A stretch of DNA of 64,000 nt from Mikania micrantha. Taxonomy: Eukaryota; Streptophyta; Magnoliopsida; Asterales; Asteraceae. The notes under the pieces were generated by a model that was not told where the DNA came from, searched no databases, and worked only from the letters and a program-made list of their open reading frames with translations. Positions 50,201 through 61,850 of this stretch are shown here, piece by piece. The position numbers and the translations under genes are program-made. Within the stretch, counting starts at the first letter, position 1. Every line of letters begins with the position of its first letter. Location: assembly GCA_009363875.1 (NCBI GenBank), contig CM018696.1:21899475-21963474 (forward strand), read 5' to 3'.

Positions 50201-50920
50201 AGATGTAAACGACTCATTGGGTTAAGTCAGAGTATATACATTGATTAAGTTCTTAAACTTTTCTCAATGCAAGATTCCAAGAGAGGAACCTTACCCAAAG
50301 CACCTGGTACAATACTCAGCAGTAGCCAATCTCCTAAAACACATGAGGAGAAGAAGAAAATGGAAAGATTTCTATATGCTTCTACAATTGGGTCAATTAT
50401 GTATGCCATGTTATGTACTAAACATGATGTATCATTTGCTTTGAGTATAATAAGTAGATACTAGCAAAATCCTGGTGAAAGTCATTGGGTTACTAACATA
50501 ATATAGTATTTAAGAAGAACTAAACACATGTTCTTGATCTATAGAGTAATGGAAAAAGTGCTAATTGTAAGATGTTACACTGACGCTAGCTTCCAAACTG
50601 ATCGAGAAGATTCTTGATCACAATAAGGGTATGTTTTTACCCTCAATGGTGGAGCTGTCGCTTGAAGGTGCTCAAAATAAAGTGTTGTTGCTCAATCCAT
50701 GACATAGTCTGAATACATTGCTGTTTCGGAAGCTGCAAAAGAAGCTGCTTGGATGAAGAAATTCGTGACTGATTTCGGTGTGGTTCATAACATTTGGAAA
50801 CGAATAGAGATATTATACAACAACATTGGTGCCATAGCTCAGGAAAAGGGACCAAGGTCACATCATAGGTCAAAGCACAAACTCAGACAGTTTCACTAGC
50901 AGATCCCTTTTACTAAGCCT
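47254..50920 (+). pseudogene. Ty1/copia gag-pol, heavily decayed
   Basis: Recognisable pieces in order: gag (LEKDKLNNSNFMDWY near 47305), a lysine/glycine-rich basic stretch (47925-47985), a CCHC knuckle (CFHCDETGHRRRNC near 48020), a protease remnant with TGCGSH (about 48165), and the pre-integrase domain (LWHFILGHINK near 48555). After these come the integrase core (about 48770-49130), reverse transcriptase (QMDVKTAFLNG near 49805; YVDD near 50070) and RNase H (about 50570-50880). Order integrase before reverse transcriptase defines copia. There are more than ten stops and several frameshifts. Much older than the chromovirus at 27387. Confidence 0.9.
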
Positions 50921-51858
50921 ATGCCTCTTCTAAACACGTGAAGCATGTTTAGAAGATTGGTCTTAGGTTTGTTAGTGATTGGATATTATCTGTATTTAGT
51001 ATTTGGGTGATTTCGAAATAAAGTCACATTGGATATTTATTTTGATTTAATTGTTAGATGCATAATAAATAATGTTTCTTTGTTCGATATTTTGTATGTT
51101 TTACTACCCTTGGATATAGTATTCTAAATGTCCGTAGTCAAACAGATTAATGAGAAACAACCAAAATTAAGAGTTCTTGAATGCTTGGTTAGTTTATAAG
51201 ATAAAAGCTCAAAGGGTTGAGGACCAAGATTCATAGACATACATTAGAAAATGATGTCGGACGTAACTCATTTCAAAACGTCCTTCATGGATCATTGTCA
51301 TAAGATGTTTTGAATATGGTATGATCTATATTCATCCTTAGATCTAAGGAGCTTACTAGAACTGACATTAGTCTAAGGTCGTTCTTTGATCTTATCTAAC
51401 ACTGTTTTGAAAATGGGCAGTAATACGGATATTGATCGGGATTGTTTCTGAGACTATGTGGGAGTTGTATGCTGCCAAAGGGATTGTATGCTCTTATATA
51501 AATAAGAGCCAATATTCAGGCGCCCTCGTTAATTTAGACCAGTATAAATGCGTGGCCGTGCTAAAACTAAGAGTAGTTTGTTAGGCCATTTTAAATTAGA
51601 GAACAAGAACCAAAATATTTGAACAACATATCAGAATGAAATTTGATCTGTGTCTCATGTTCAAAGAATGTCACTTCAAAAGTATAAATAGATAAAGTTT
51701 ACCATGGCTATAATTGTTAGTTAAGTAAAATGTTACTTGAACTAAAGAGTTTGGTTGACTTTAGAAGTCATACCCTGCTAGGGGCAACGCGATACAACTA
51801 GGTGTCCAACACTGCCTATGTTGAAGCTCTTATATGATGAACCGTCCAAGTGGGAGTT

Positions 51859-52277
51859 TGTCACATATGGGATGTCAGATCATCGATAATATCCACGTTA
51901 CTATCGGGGTACGATCCAAAGAGCTACACCTTGGAAGATAGTAATGAGATTATGTCTAATTTTTTTTAGACATATTCAAATTCACAAAATATATAAAATG
52001 GTGTTTTATTATTATTTATGAAATAATAACATTATTGGACGAATTAATTATTGTGATAATTAATTGGAATTAAATTGATGAAGTTTAATTTGTTAAACTT
52101 TGAATATTTAATTAAAGGTTTCTAATTAATTGTTAGTTGGTAAAATTAAAGAGTAGTAATTAAATGGTTAATTACTAAAAGAATTTTAATTTGAAATAAA
52201 AGGGTATGAATTATTTGAAGTGGTAATTCAAAGATTCTAAAAAGGTGTATTTTGTGCTAAAATTTACCCAGAATATG
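51859..52277 (+). mobile_element. Copia 3' LTR, truncated
   Basis: It begins TGTCACATATGGG right after a purine tract (AAGTGGGAG, 51849-51856). It aligns with 26623-26683 and 42692-42910 and is cut at 52277 by the minus-strand LTR. The segment 50921-51858 is untranslated element sequence. Confidence 0.75.
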
Positions 52278-53332
52278 TCAGGCCCCAATCCCGGGTACGT
52301 CACAAAGGTTGGTTTTCATCATAACACATAGTTCTTAAACTAGAAACTTTCATAATCAAGCAGCAGAAATGTAAACATAGTTTGATAAACAGAATACAAT
52401 TAAGTGTCTGTATCAAAAACATATCGAATTGCCATAGCCACTAGATCATCCGACTTTATGCCACGGCAGCATCATGTCCTCTTGTGTATTCATGAACTTG
52501 ACATACATGCTAAAATGTCAACTTACGCTGGTGAGTTCTAGTTTTAGTAAAACATCATATAAAATCATCATCGTACATACAAATCATACACCTAAACATC
52601 AGAAACATAATCATCATACAACCACCGCTACTAACTGTGGGCTTATACTGGCACAAGGCTCCGTAACCTTTTATCTGACTTGCCGAAGCGTTCTACTGAT
52701 CCATACTTACCGAGTAACATGTACTGGAGAAACCATCATACTTACCCCATAACGAGTATGGGAGCAACATCATATAACATACTTACCCCATAACGAGTAT
52801 GGGAGCAACTCTTTGTAACAACTGTAAGAAAATCCCAACAAACATAAACATTAAATTGTAATTAGATAATAAGGCCCAATAAGATATAAAGGCTCAATAT
52901 GATGTGAAGGCCCAAATAGGCCCATTGAAAGCCCAATAAGAAACTTAGGCCCAATTAGGCCAATTAAGGATTTTAAACAGAACTTAATGTGTGAACACCG
53001 GCATTAACTAATTAAACGTTCTGACTCCCGAGTTGAGGTAAATAGCCTTGATAAATACCAATTTAAAAATATTTACAATATTAAATATACAAGAATCTTA
53101 TTTGGCGCGTGAAAACATTAAATCCGTTAAATATGGTGTATACGCGAAATTATCGTGTTTTAACGTAATTAATCAAACAAATTATTTATAACAAGCAAAA
53201 TAAACATTTTAATATTATTATAAGTTATTTTTACGTAAGTGAGGAAGTGTCGGGTCGAGAATTATAAGCGAAAACGAAATACGATCGCGAGACGGGTCGG
53301 ATACGCGATTTAAACCCTAGAATAAACCCTAG

Positions 53333-53340
53333 CTATAAAA
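53333..53340 (+). promoter_or_regulatory. LTR TATA box
   Basis: CTATAAAA, followed by a CTT-rich stretch typical of a plant transcription start. Confidence 0.6.
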
Positions 53341-56178
53341 AGGGATGTAAACCCTTTCTTCTCTTATTCCATCAGCCGTAACACACACACTTAGTGTGTT
53401 TACAGCCACTCAAACACCAAAGAGAGAGAGAGAGCCGGCGGCCGTGCTGAGGCGGAGCAATGGCGGTCCCACGGTGGTCCACGGCGGCGACACAAACAAA
53501 CCACATCACTAAACTCCTCTCCCCATGTTCTACAACTTTCTCCTCTGCTTTTTTTCGAGTGTATGACTCTAAGATCGGGAAAATGAAGCTAGAAAGATAG
53601 CGGTGGCTAGGTTTTAGCCTCAAACCGGCGACGACGAAGGGCTGTGATGGAGTTTTGGTCTCGTAGCAAGGTCAGACGGTGAATGGAGACAAAAAGGGCG
53701 ACATGCAGGTGCGATGACGACTAGGGCTTCATCAAGGCCGCCGTGGGCGGCGGTATTGGGGGCTGTACAAGGTGGTTCCGGTGGTTTCCCATCTTCCAGG
53801 CGAAAAACATAGGTAAGAAATGACTCCATGGGCTTCGATTTACACATGCATGTCGTTCCTTTCATTGTATTGGTTCTGATATGTGCTTTTTGAATGATTC
53901 TTACGGTCGTAATACTTCCGGCGAGCTGCCGACTACGGTTGGACAACCAACAGTCTGAATAGTGGCGTTGGGGGTGGTCCGGTGGCTGAGATAATGTTCC
54001 TTGATAGGCTGTCGAAGATGGTGGTCAACGGTGGTAGTTCGAGTAGTGGTGCAGGCCGTTCGTGGCCGTGTCCCACTCTTTAACCAATTGTCTAAGGTAA
54101 GAAGGTCATAACCAGCACCGATCTACACATGCATGTAATTTCCTCGTTTGTTTTGGTCTAATACCGGTGTTTTTTTGTTGTTCTATGCGGGTGTGATGCG
54201 TTTGGTAGGCTACCGGCGAAGCTAGACCACCAACAGCCCACACTGTGGTGGCCAGGAGTGCTACAGGAGAGAGTAGGAGCCGAGGGGCTGGTTCTAACCT
54301 TGATCAACTAAAGTCAACAAGAAATATGACTGGTCAAAACCGGACAGCCTCAGTCAACAGCAAAAACTAAGCGCTCGGTTGTATTCGTTACGTAAAAATG
54401 AGTTTAGAAACATGTTCGAATTATGAAACAAACGTACGAATAATTTAATCGGTTTTGGATACGCGAAACAAACGAGTGGGAAGGTAAAACCGCGCGCAAT
54501 TAGCTTTTAATATATGGTTTATATGTTTAAATAAATATATTAAATTGGTTGAGCTGTTGGGTTAACTAGATAAAATATGGTTCTTCATAATTAGTTAATA
54601 ATAACAATGTTCAATAAAACCATAAAACATGTGTGATTTATATTATATATTGGGAGAGACATTGTATACAACAATAACCATGAAACCCAAAATGTTAATA
54701 TATAAATTGGATTTTGAATCATAACAACTTGTACAACGTGCTAATATCAATGCCTACATAATATGTATAAATGGTAATAAGCGTTTAATTGAGTTGTTAC
54801 AAGACTTGATATGCAATATGGATAGTAATGGAATTTGTTACATTGGGTATGAAATAACTTAGAGACTTAAATTAAATATAATTTTATAAATTGAAAACTC
54901 AAAGAATGAGTATGATTCATATATTATCTTATGCAGGTGTTAAATCATTAAATGAATATATACATACACATATTATATACATATCTATAGATCAATATAC
55001 AATGAATAATTTAAGTATAATTATATGTTTATGAGTATGTTTAAATCCAACATGTTAACAATTGATTTTATACAAGATAACAATCTCATACTAAGTCTCT
55101 AGGTAATTACTAAATTGTTAGTTTTCATATTAGGACTAATTACTCTTAAAAGTATTATTATTATTATCAACACCATTTATATTCTTTTAAGACTACTAAA
55201 GGTCTTACTAAATATTGTCTAATACTTTAAGTATATACAAATCATAATCATTTTGTAATTTAATTTAGTATTTATAAATATTTAGACTTGTTAAAAACAT
55301 TAATATTAACCTAACGTATGATACTATTCTATTCATATAATTGGCGAATGATTATCATATAGAAAACAAATATGTTATTAATATTGCTAGTAAAATTAGT
55401 ATTATTATTTTTATTATTACCTTTAATAATAGTATCATCTAAGAATGATTACTTACATTTTAACATAAAAATTAAATTATGGATACTTTAGACACTCATT
55501 TAATCTATAACAACTACAATAGTTAGTATAAATATGACTCCAAAATGTATAACATCTTAGATACTAATATGAATTGCTAATATTTTTATTTTATATGAAA
55601 ATCCTATTAATTATCTCTAATACTAATAACTTAGGTGAATACACTATCAAAATTTTATATTTATATTGTCATGTTTAAAATACCCTATGTAGTATATCAA
55701 CTTACGATATTTATAAAGTACCATAAATACTAATATGCTAAAACAATTTTGATGTTAATTGTCTTCTAACTCAAACAACGGTGAAACAACTATAAAATTT
55801 AAGACCATTAGTCACAATAAAATTTAATGATCTTAGAAAACCATAAGCTTACTAGTTACATAAGTAGAATATAGTACTTATATTAAACATCAATTAATAA
55901 TAACATTGCATATACATTTATATGTACAATTGTATAGTAAGATTTCACTAGATATGGTTATATAAAGAATCTTTAAACTAGTAAACTCTAAACACATTAA
56001 CCCAAAGAGCTCAACCACAATAAACAACCATAATGTATGAAATCTACAACTTATACATATATAGATGATTACAAATAGGAACTTGCTTTGATGATAACTA
56101 TGGGAACATAGCAAATCATGCATAGTGGCACACTGACATGATTGTACAGGAACAAAAGGAACAAGTTAAAGCAACCAG

Positions 56179-56674
56179 GTGAGTTCATGTGATCCCTTTT
56201 CTTTTAGCATCCTCCATAAACTGTTTATAAAATTATATTTATGATGTGATAATGAACGTCCGTTTCAAATGTAATTGCTTCCCCTAGACATTAAACATAA
56301 TTTGCAAGCATTAACTCATAAGGAGAGCCAGTGAGTATATGGGTAGTACTACTTGGGGAATCCCCCACGCACAGTGGCCCGAAAGGGTGGCCTAATAAAA
56401 ATAGGGTTGAAACCCCACTGAGGTTAATGTCAACCGTTGTGGCATATATTCTTTATGATACATTTACACCGAGAGCAGGAACGGGTCTCGGAATGGGAAG
56501 TAAATTAGAATGACCATGTTATGGGTTAACATTATAAGAGGCAAATGCCCGGACATGGAACAGGGTTGGTTGTATTGATTTTGAATTATCACATGCTATT
56601 TATTATTGTGTCTGTAAACTAAAACTCATGAGCTCACCAACTTTATAGTTGACGTATTTTAGCATGTCTTTCAG
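56179..56674 (+). other. Predicted LTR intron module (copy e)
   Basis: CAG|GTGAGT, branch-like CTCAC at 56633-56637 and TCTTTCAG|GT ending at 56674. GGTGAGTTCATG (56178-56189) pairs with CATGAGCTCACC (56627-56638), 12 bp with one G-U. Hairpin CAACT-TTAT-AGTTG (56638-56651). Confidence 0.5.
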
Positions 56675-57169
56675 GTAATTAGAAACATGTTTGACTCGGA
56701 TACAGGGTTGCTTGAACAAGAGCACTACATGGAAAGCTGAAGAACTTGGCTTAAAGATTAATAAAGTGTGCTGATGCTTGGATGGACCTAATAGCTCTAG
56801 AAAGTCTCCCATTAGTTAAATCATGTCTTTAGATTTGTTGTAAACAAATTAGATATATAGACTAAACCTTTGGTTGAATTGTAAATTATTTATTTTGTCT
56901 TCCGCTACTTTGTGTTTTGAATCAATCGTTAGTCAAGCCCCCTGGTTGGGTTGTGACACTCTTACTCATTCATCCTTACATACTTACCCCATACGAATAC
57001 GGGAGCAACACTCAATCATTCATCATAACATGACATGCTAGCACCATATCATCTCTTATCATACATACTTGCCCCACGCAAAGGTGGGAGCAATGCTTAT
57101 TCATCATATTATCATACATGTATCCTAATAACATAGGATTACTCATAACGGTTTAAGCTAGCAACATTT

Positions 57170-57330
57170 CATCATATAATAACATCATGCTAACATCTAT
57201 TCATCATATCATACATCATGGCATAAACAACGTGTCATGCTAGCTTCTAGTCATCATGTCATACATCATGGCATCATAAACATGTCATGCTAGCATATAA
57301 TCATCATGTCATACATAATGGTATAATGCT
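57170..57330. repeat. About 60-bp tandem repeat in LTR family D
   Basis: Three copies of GTCATGCTAGC plus TCATCATGTCATACATCATGG-type text, near 57175, 57233 and 57287. Confidence 0.7.
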
Positions 57331-57844
57331 TCATCCTATCAACCTAGGATCTCATCATACATAGCTATCTTATAACTATTATCATATTTATCCTCATTGT
57401 AGCATGTTCTCACACATTCATCATCATATCACACTAATCATCCATTCATCATACTTAACATTTTCTCATGCATGCATAATCATACACATCATCAAGAATT
57501 TGTCATCATAACGTAGGCACATAGCATCATAACGCATCTTAAACATATTAACAACACATATGTTAGCCCAAAACATGAGTACACAGAAAATGTGGAAATA
57601 GGGCATCTAGAACTCACCTGATAGTAGCTCCTTGTCTTCTTAGCCGAACTCCTTAGCTAAGACTTAAGAACCTACATCAGTACATTGTCTCATTACATTC
57701 CATTCTTAAACTTAGAATTATTCTAAGTCCTCATAGCTACTAGTTCCCCATTATAACTTCAAGTTCTCGAAACCTAGCTAAGTATTCAAAACACTTGAAG
57801 TTCATTAAGTAGTACCCAAAATCCATAAATTTCCCGAAGGACTA

Positions 57845-58412
57845 GAGTACTCGAAACCCATGGACTACATGAAATCTATGTTCTCAAAAGACAGTACACA
57901 GAATCCATGTCTCCAAATAACATACTCGAAATTACATACTCGAAGGAAATTCGGGTACTCATCTCGTGTGCATCTTTGGGTACTTATGTGATCATCATAA
58001 AGCATCTCAAAAATCTATCTAAGGCTTTGGGTTGCTAGTTCTAGGTTCCTTATGGCATTACCAACACACTAGAACCGCAAAGTCTCGAACTTAATGCATA
58101 AAGGTGCGAGCTTTATGCATGATTTCACTTTTGTATAAAAATCCTAACTTTTATGCATAAATCACTTACTTGTCATTAGATGATCCCACTGGTAGCTTCT
58201 TGTGTGTTCCTTCTTCTCCTTGAGCGATTTACAGCCGATTCTTGAGGTTCTTGAACTCAAATTCGAGTAGTTGAGAGAAAGCGTGCTTCCAGCCAAAGGT
58301 GTGCACGTTTCCCAAGGCACTCATATATATAGGCATGGTTCCCGAATAGGGTACTCGAAATTAGGTCTAAATTTTGAGAACTTACGGTACTCGAAATCCA
58401 TTTCGAGTACAC
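57845..58412. repeat. TACTCGAA motif array (second copy)
   Basis: About six or seven TACTCGAA/TTCGAGTA occurrences, at the place equivalent to 25900-26515. Confidence 0.6.
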
Positions 58413-58523
58413 CAATTTCGTGAACTTTACTAGTTTATTTTCTATTTATTTTCCGACAAGTTAATTATCCGTTACCCATTCGTAAGTTCAAACAACTTGT
58501 ATTAGAAAATTTGTAATGTTACA

Positions 58524-59190
58524 AAAAACTTCAGGATCAGGGATATTTAGGGATATATTCATAAAAACCAATATCTCTGTTTATTCCTAATCTTGTTTCT
58601 GAGATTTCAGGAGATGATAGGTCGACGGATTGCTTAGCAATAATCAGGGAAGGATTCAAAATGAATTCCATCTAAATGATCATGGAACACGGCAACATGG
58701 AGGATTTCACGCCATTATTTGAATGAGTCTCCCACATATGGAAAGTGGCCGAGATATTCGCAACGGCTGTTTTGACTGTTCTCTATAGGTTCCTTGTAAT
58801 TTATTGTATAAATACTGAGGCAATTGATCGATATAAAGGAGAACACTCTTGGCAGCTACCCACGTTCACAAAACACTTCTAGCATCGATCATATTGCGCT
58901 CTTTCAATGTATTTCAATTGATTTCATATTAATAAGTTAGGCAGAGTGACAATTGTCACCTCCCGAGCTTTTTATGCCGGCAATCAAAAGGGATTAAGGC
59001 CCTTTCCTCGTATAAATCTCGTGTGTTTGACTATTTTTCTGTTTCATATACTGTAATATCCCTAGGGATCCTTAGAGATATTCTGATCACAGATTTGATA
59101 TACTTAAGATACTTGGCTGTAAAACACAATACCCCACTTTTCTAATTCGGTTTTTCTAAAAGTTAAGCTTGTTAATTTTTACCCGAGACA
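58524..59190 (+). mobile_element. Tat-type gypsy 5' LTR, left end truncated
   Basis: It ends TTTTTACCCGAGACA, directly before the primer site. The reverse complement of 60621-61312 is similar along its length, including GCAGAGTGAC(A/T)ATTGTC and GCCGGCAATCA. A TATA-like TGTATAAATACTGAGG lies near 58803. The left boundary abuts LTR family D. Confidence 0.7.
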
Positions 59191-59211
59191 ATTTGGCGCC
59201 CACCGTGGGGC
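59191..59211 (+). other. Primer-binding site, Tat-type
   Basis: TTTGGCGCCCACCGTGGGG immediately follows the LTR. This sequence is characteristic of Tat-lineage gypsy elements; I do not assign the tRNA. Confidence 0.7.
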
Positions 59212-59274
59212 AAACTTGTGTTTTTATAATAAAAACCTTGTTTAAAGGTGTATTCTAGAGAAATACAGTGAAAA

Positions 59275-61380
59275 ATGGGTTCACAACCGAGATCAACATA
59301 TGCATTACTGACTGTTTCTGCTACTACTACTAATGTATCCTCGCAGATTCCTGTTTTCATCAAAAAGCCCGAGAATTCTGGAAAGAAGACTACTTTTGTA
59401 GCCAAAAGTGTTCCATCGACGAGAATGACCACTACAGCCCCTGTACTTGTTTCTAACGTTGATTTTTTGGGTATGTTCCAATAGGTACAGCAGCAAATGA
59501 TGGATCAACAACAGATGAATCAGAGACTTTTCAGAGAAATGGAAAGTTTAAGGGCTGAGAAGAACAAGAAAATTGAATCTATTGCACCAATAGATCAAAG
59601 GATCATTGATTTTGGAACATCAGGGATGTCCTGGATTCATTCTGGAGGCTTTATTCCTATGCAAACCAGCATCCGCACTTCGTCAGGATCCCAAGATCTG
59701 GAGATATCTCAGGATAATATTCTTGAAGTGGCCAAAGAAATACAAAAGCTTCAGGATATGATATCAAGCGTTCCAGGAGTGGTTAAAGCTATCCTGAAAT
59801 TACCAGCGATCACTCACAGGATGACCAGATTTGCTACACCTATATGTGATGCTGAGATCCCAAAAATATTTCAAACTCCCATAATGAAGGTATATGATAG
59901 AACCAAAAAATCCTTAAGAACATGTGGCATAGTATAGGGAAAGAATGGAGACCACTCCTATTCCTCCACATTCGAAAAAAGCTTGCTTGTGCAAGGGATT
60001 CGGTTCAACATTAACATGAGTAGTCTTGAAATGGCTACTCAATGTTCCTCCCTATTCGATCACATCATTTTCTTATTTGATTAACTTGTTTAATAACCAG
60101 TTTTCTTGTAGCAGGACATTCGAAAGATTAACTTGTGATCTCGACATGATAACACAGGGACCCAATGAATCTCTAAGAAGTTATGTCAAAAAGTTTGGCA
60201 GAGAATCCTTAGATATTCCTAACGTGGATATCACCATAGCTATTCAGGCATTCAAGATGGGATTACAGAGAAACTCACCATTTTATGATGACTTGGTGAT
60301 GAATCCTAGTAGGAATATGGATAAAGTCTGGAACCGTGCATTGAGGTTCATTAGGTTGGAAGATGATAAATAAATTCAAAAGAGGATCACTACAACACCT
60401 CCTAATGACCAAGTCAAAAGGTAGTTGGACTCGCCCACCAACAAATCATTCAATCCAAGCCATACTACAAGTCCGATAATCACAAAATTAACTCTGTGGA
60501 TAAGAAGTTTGCTGCGAAAGACAAGTCCAAATGGTGTGCACTCCATGAAGACTTTGGACATATAACAGAAAACTGTATTGCCTTGATGAAAGTGATAAGT
60601 TACCTGCTTAGCAAGGGCCATGTTTCGGGTAAAAATTAATAAGTATAATTTTTAGCAAAACTGATTTAGAAAAGTGATGTATTGTTTTTTATAATCAAAT
60701 ATCTTAAGTGTATCAAATTTATGATAAGAATATCCCTGAGGATCCCTAGGGATATTTGAGATTATGAAACAGAAAAATAGCCAAACACACGAGATTTATA
60801 CGAAGAAAAGCCCTTAATCCCTTATGATTGCCGGCATAAAAACCTCGGGGGGGGACAATAGTCACTCTGCCTAATTTATTAATACGAAAATAATTAAGAT
60901 ACAACAAAAGAGCACAATATGATCGATGCTAATAATGTAAGTGAGCTTGTGTGGTTGCCAATGGAGTTCACGTCCTATATCGATCAATTGCCTCAGTATA
61001 TTTACAATAGAATTACAAACAAACGATCAACAACGTTCATAAAGGCGTTGCGAATATCTTGGGCACTTTCCAAATGTGGGAGACTTGTTCAAAATAATGG
61101 CGTGAAGTCCTCTTTGTTGCCGTGTTCCATGATTAGTTAGTTAGGATTCCTTTCTAGTTTTGCTGTGAATATTGCTGATTTATATGACATCCTGCTATTT
61201 CCTAAAATCTTGCTGACAAGATTAGGAATAAACAAAGATATTGGTTAGTCAATAATATATACCTAAATATCCTTGATCCTGAAATATCCCGGTTAAATTT
61301 TAGCGCATAATAGGCCACCTCAAGGAGGTGCTTGTCAAAAGGAAAAAAAGGAGGCAAAATTTTATTTCTAGAGGATCTGA
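59275..61380 (+). pseudogene. Tat-type gypsy gag, broken and interrupted by a solo LTR
   Basis: An N-terminal frame (59275-59484) ends at a stop, and a continuation (59497-59937) has glutamine-rich and ESIAPIDQRI text. A retrotransposon capsid segment follows (60026-60373: QGPNESLRSYVKKF). Then comes a knuckle-like CALHEDFGHITENC (about 60536) leading to LLSKGH at 60617. The LTR at 60621-61312 sits here, and the same reading frame resumes after the GGCCA duplication. No pol follows: near 61380 the sequence changes to the 3' end of another gypsy. Confidence 0.8.
60621..61312 (-). mobile_element. Solo LTR of the same Tat family, inserted in gag, 692 bp
   Basis: It is an inverted copy of the LTR at 58524-59190, with target duplication GGCCA (60616-60620 and 61313-61317). 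On its own strand it ends CCCGAAACA and starts TATTATGCGC, so the 5' terminus is not the usual TG. The exact duplication and restored reading frame support these borders. Confidence 0.8.
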
Positions 61381-61384
61381 CATA

Positions 61385-61515
61385 TTTCGGGATGAAATTT
61401 CCTTTCAACAAGGGGATGATGTGACAACCAGAAAAGTTTTGTTCTCAAACACTACCAACAACAATCAAATTTCGTGACGAAATTTCTTTCAACAAGGGGA
61501 TGATGTGACACCCGA
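61385..61515 (+). repeat. Duplicated polypurine tract and LTR start
   Basis: The block TTCGGGATGAAATTTC...AACAAGGGGATGATGTGACA occurs at 61385-61425 and again, slightly changed, at 61468-61510. Each copy is a gypsy 3' internal end plus LTR start; only 48 bp of LTR-like DNA separates them. Confidence 0.75.
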
Positions 61516-61850
61516 CAATTTCAGGTAAATTGCAACTCTTACACTCTATGTATTTCACATTCATACTTGTTGCATTTCATTTAATTATGTTTAATTAGAT
61601 GAGCTAAACACAAACAATTGCGAAACGATAGTTCGAGGAACTATCGAATCGCACATTGGTTTTGGAAACCAAGTGTGGCAAACACAAACACCAACGCAAA
61701 ACAATAATTCAGGGAATTATTGAATTGTGCATTACACGTTGATTAGGATTAATCAAGCGTGCAAACATTTTGTAAAACACGAACACAAACGATCACCTAT
61801 AATTTGAGGAATTATCGAAACACACACGAGTCTTATGAACTGTTATGCAT
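61504..61850 (+). mobile_element. 5' part of a family-C LTR
   Basis: It starts TGTGACACCCGAC and aligns with the reverse complement of 45772 downward (AGGTAAATTGCAA, GCGAAACGATAGTTC, CCAAGTGTGGCAAACAC). Similarity fades near 61850. 61851-62306 is AT-rich with a TATA-like box near 62194 and loosely resembles Tat LTR U3 sequence. Confidence 0.65.

Larger units (their letters stand above)
52814..56958 (+). mobile_element. Solo LTR, long chromovirus-type, 4145 bp
   Basis: It starts TGTAACAACTG and ends GGTTGTGACA, with target duplication CTCTT (52809-52813 and 56959-56963). It has a TATA box near 53333, GC-rich leader sequence (53395-54360) with donor-like TAG|GTAAGA sites near 53814 and 54097, long AT-rich sequence, and the intron module at 56179-56674. 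It lacks the paired 26-bp U3 palindromes, so it is a different subfamily from 18037-22208. Confidence 0.92.
52745..57090. repeat. Hairpin repeat CCCCAT(A)...TATGGGAG in LTR family D
   Basis: Copies at 52745-52764, 52786-52805, 56987-57005 and 57072-57090; the nested LTR (52814-56958) separates the second from the third. Arms change together in the last copy (CCCAC...GTGGG). Confidence 0.6.
52530..57618 (-). other. Predicted LTR intron module (copy h, minus strand, split by a nested LTR)
   Basis: Plus-strand blocks GGTGAGTTCTAG (52530-52541) and CTAGAACTCACC (57607-57618) are perfect 12-bp reverse complements. Read on the minus strand they are the 5' splice-site and branch-site strands, and CAG precedes the donor. 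Hairpin CAGC-GTAA-GTTG has one G-U. The acceptor is weak (GTCAAG). Confidence 0.45.
52278..58523 (-). mobile_element. Gypsy LTR (family D), about 2.1 kb of its own sequence, split by another LTR
   Basis: Minus strand: starts TGTAACATTAC (58523) and ends GGGGCCTGACA (52278); parts are 52278-52813 and 56959-58523. It is the same family as 25887-26622. The flanks differ (GAATA against AAAAA) and belong to different elements, copia on the left and Tat-type on the right, so no target duplication supports a simple solo insertion. Confidence 0.75.

Noticed and set aside
53372..53946. Minus-strand frames of 83 and 108 codons in GC-rich DNA
   Set aside because: They are inside the leader of the solo LTR at 52814-56958, with no recognisable domain.
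58524..61312. Element with LTRs in inverted orientation, or an internal inversion
   Set aside because: The GGCCA duplication around 60621-61312 and the resuming gag frame show an independent nested insertion.
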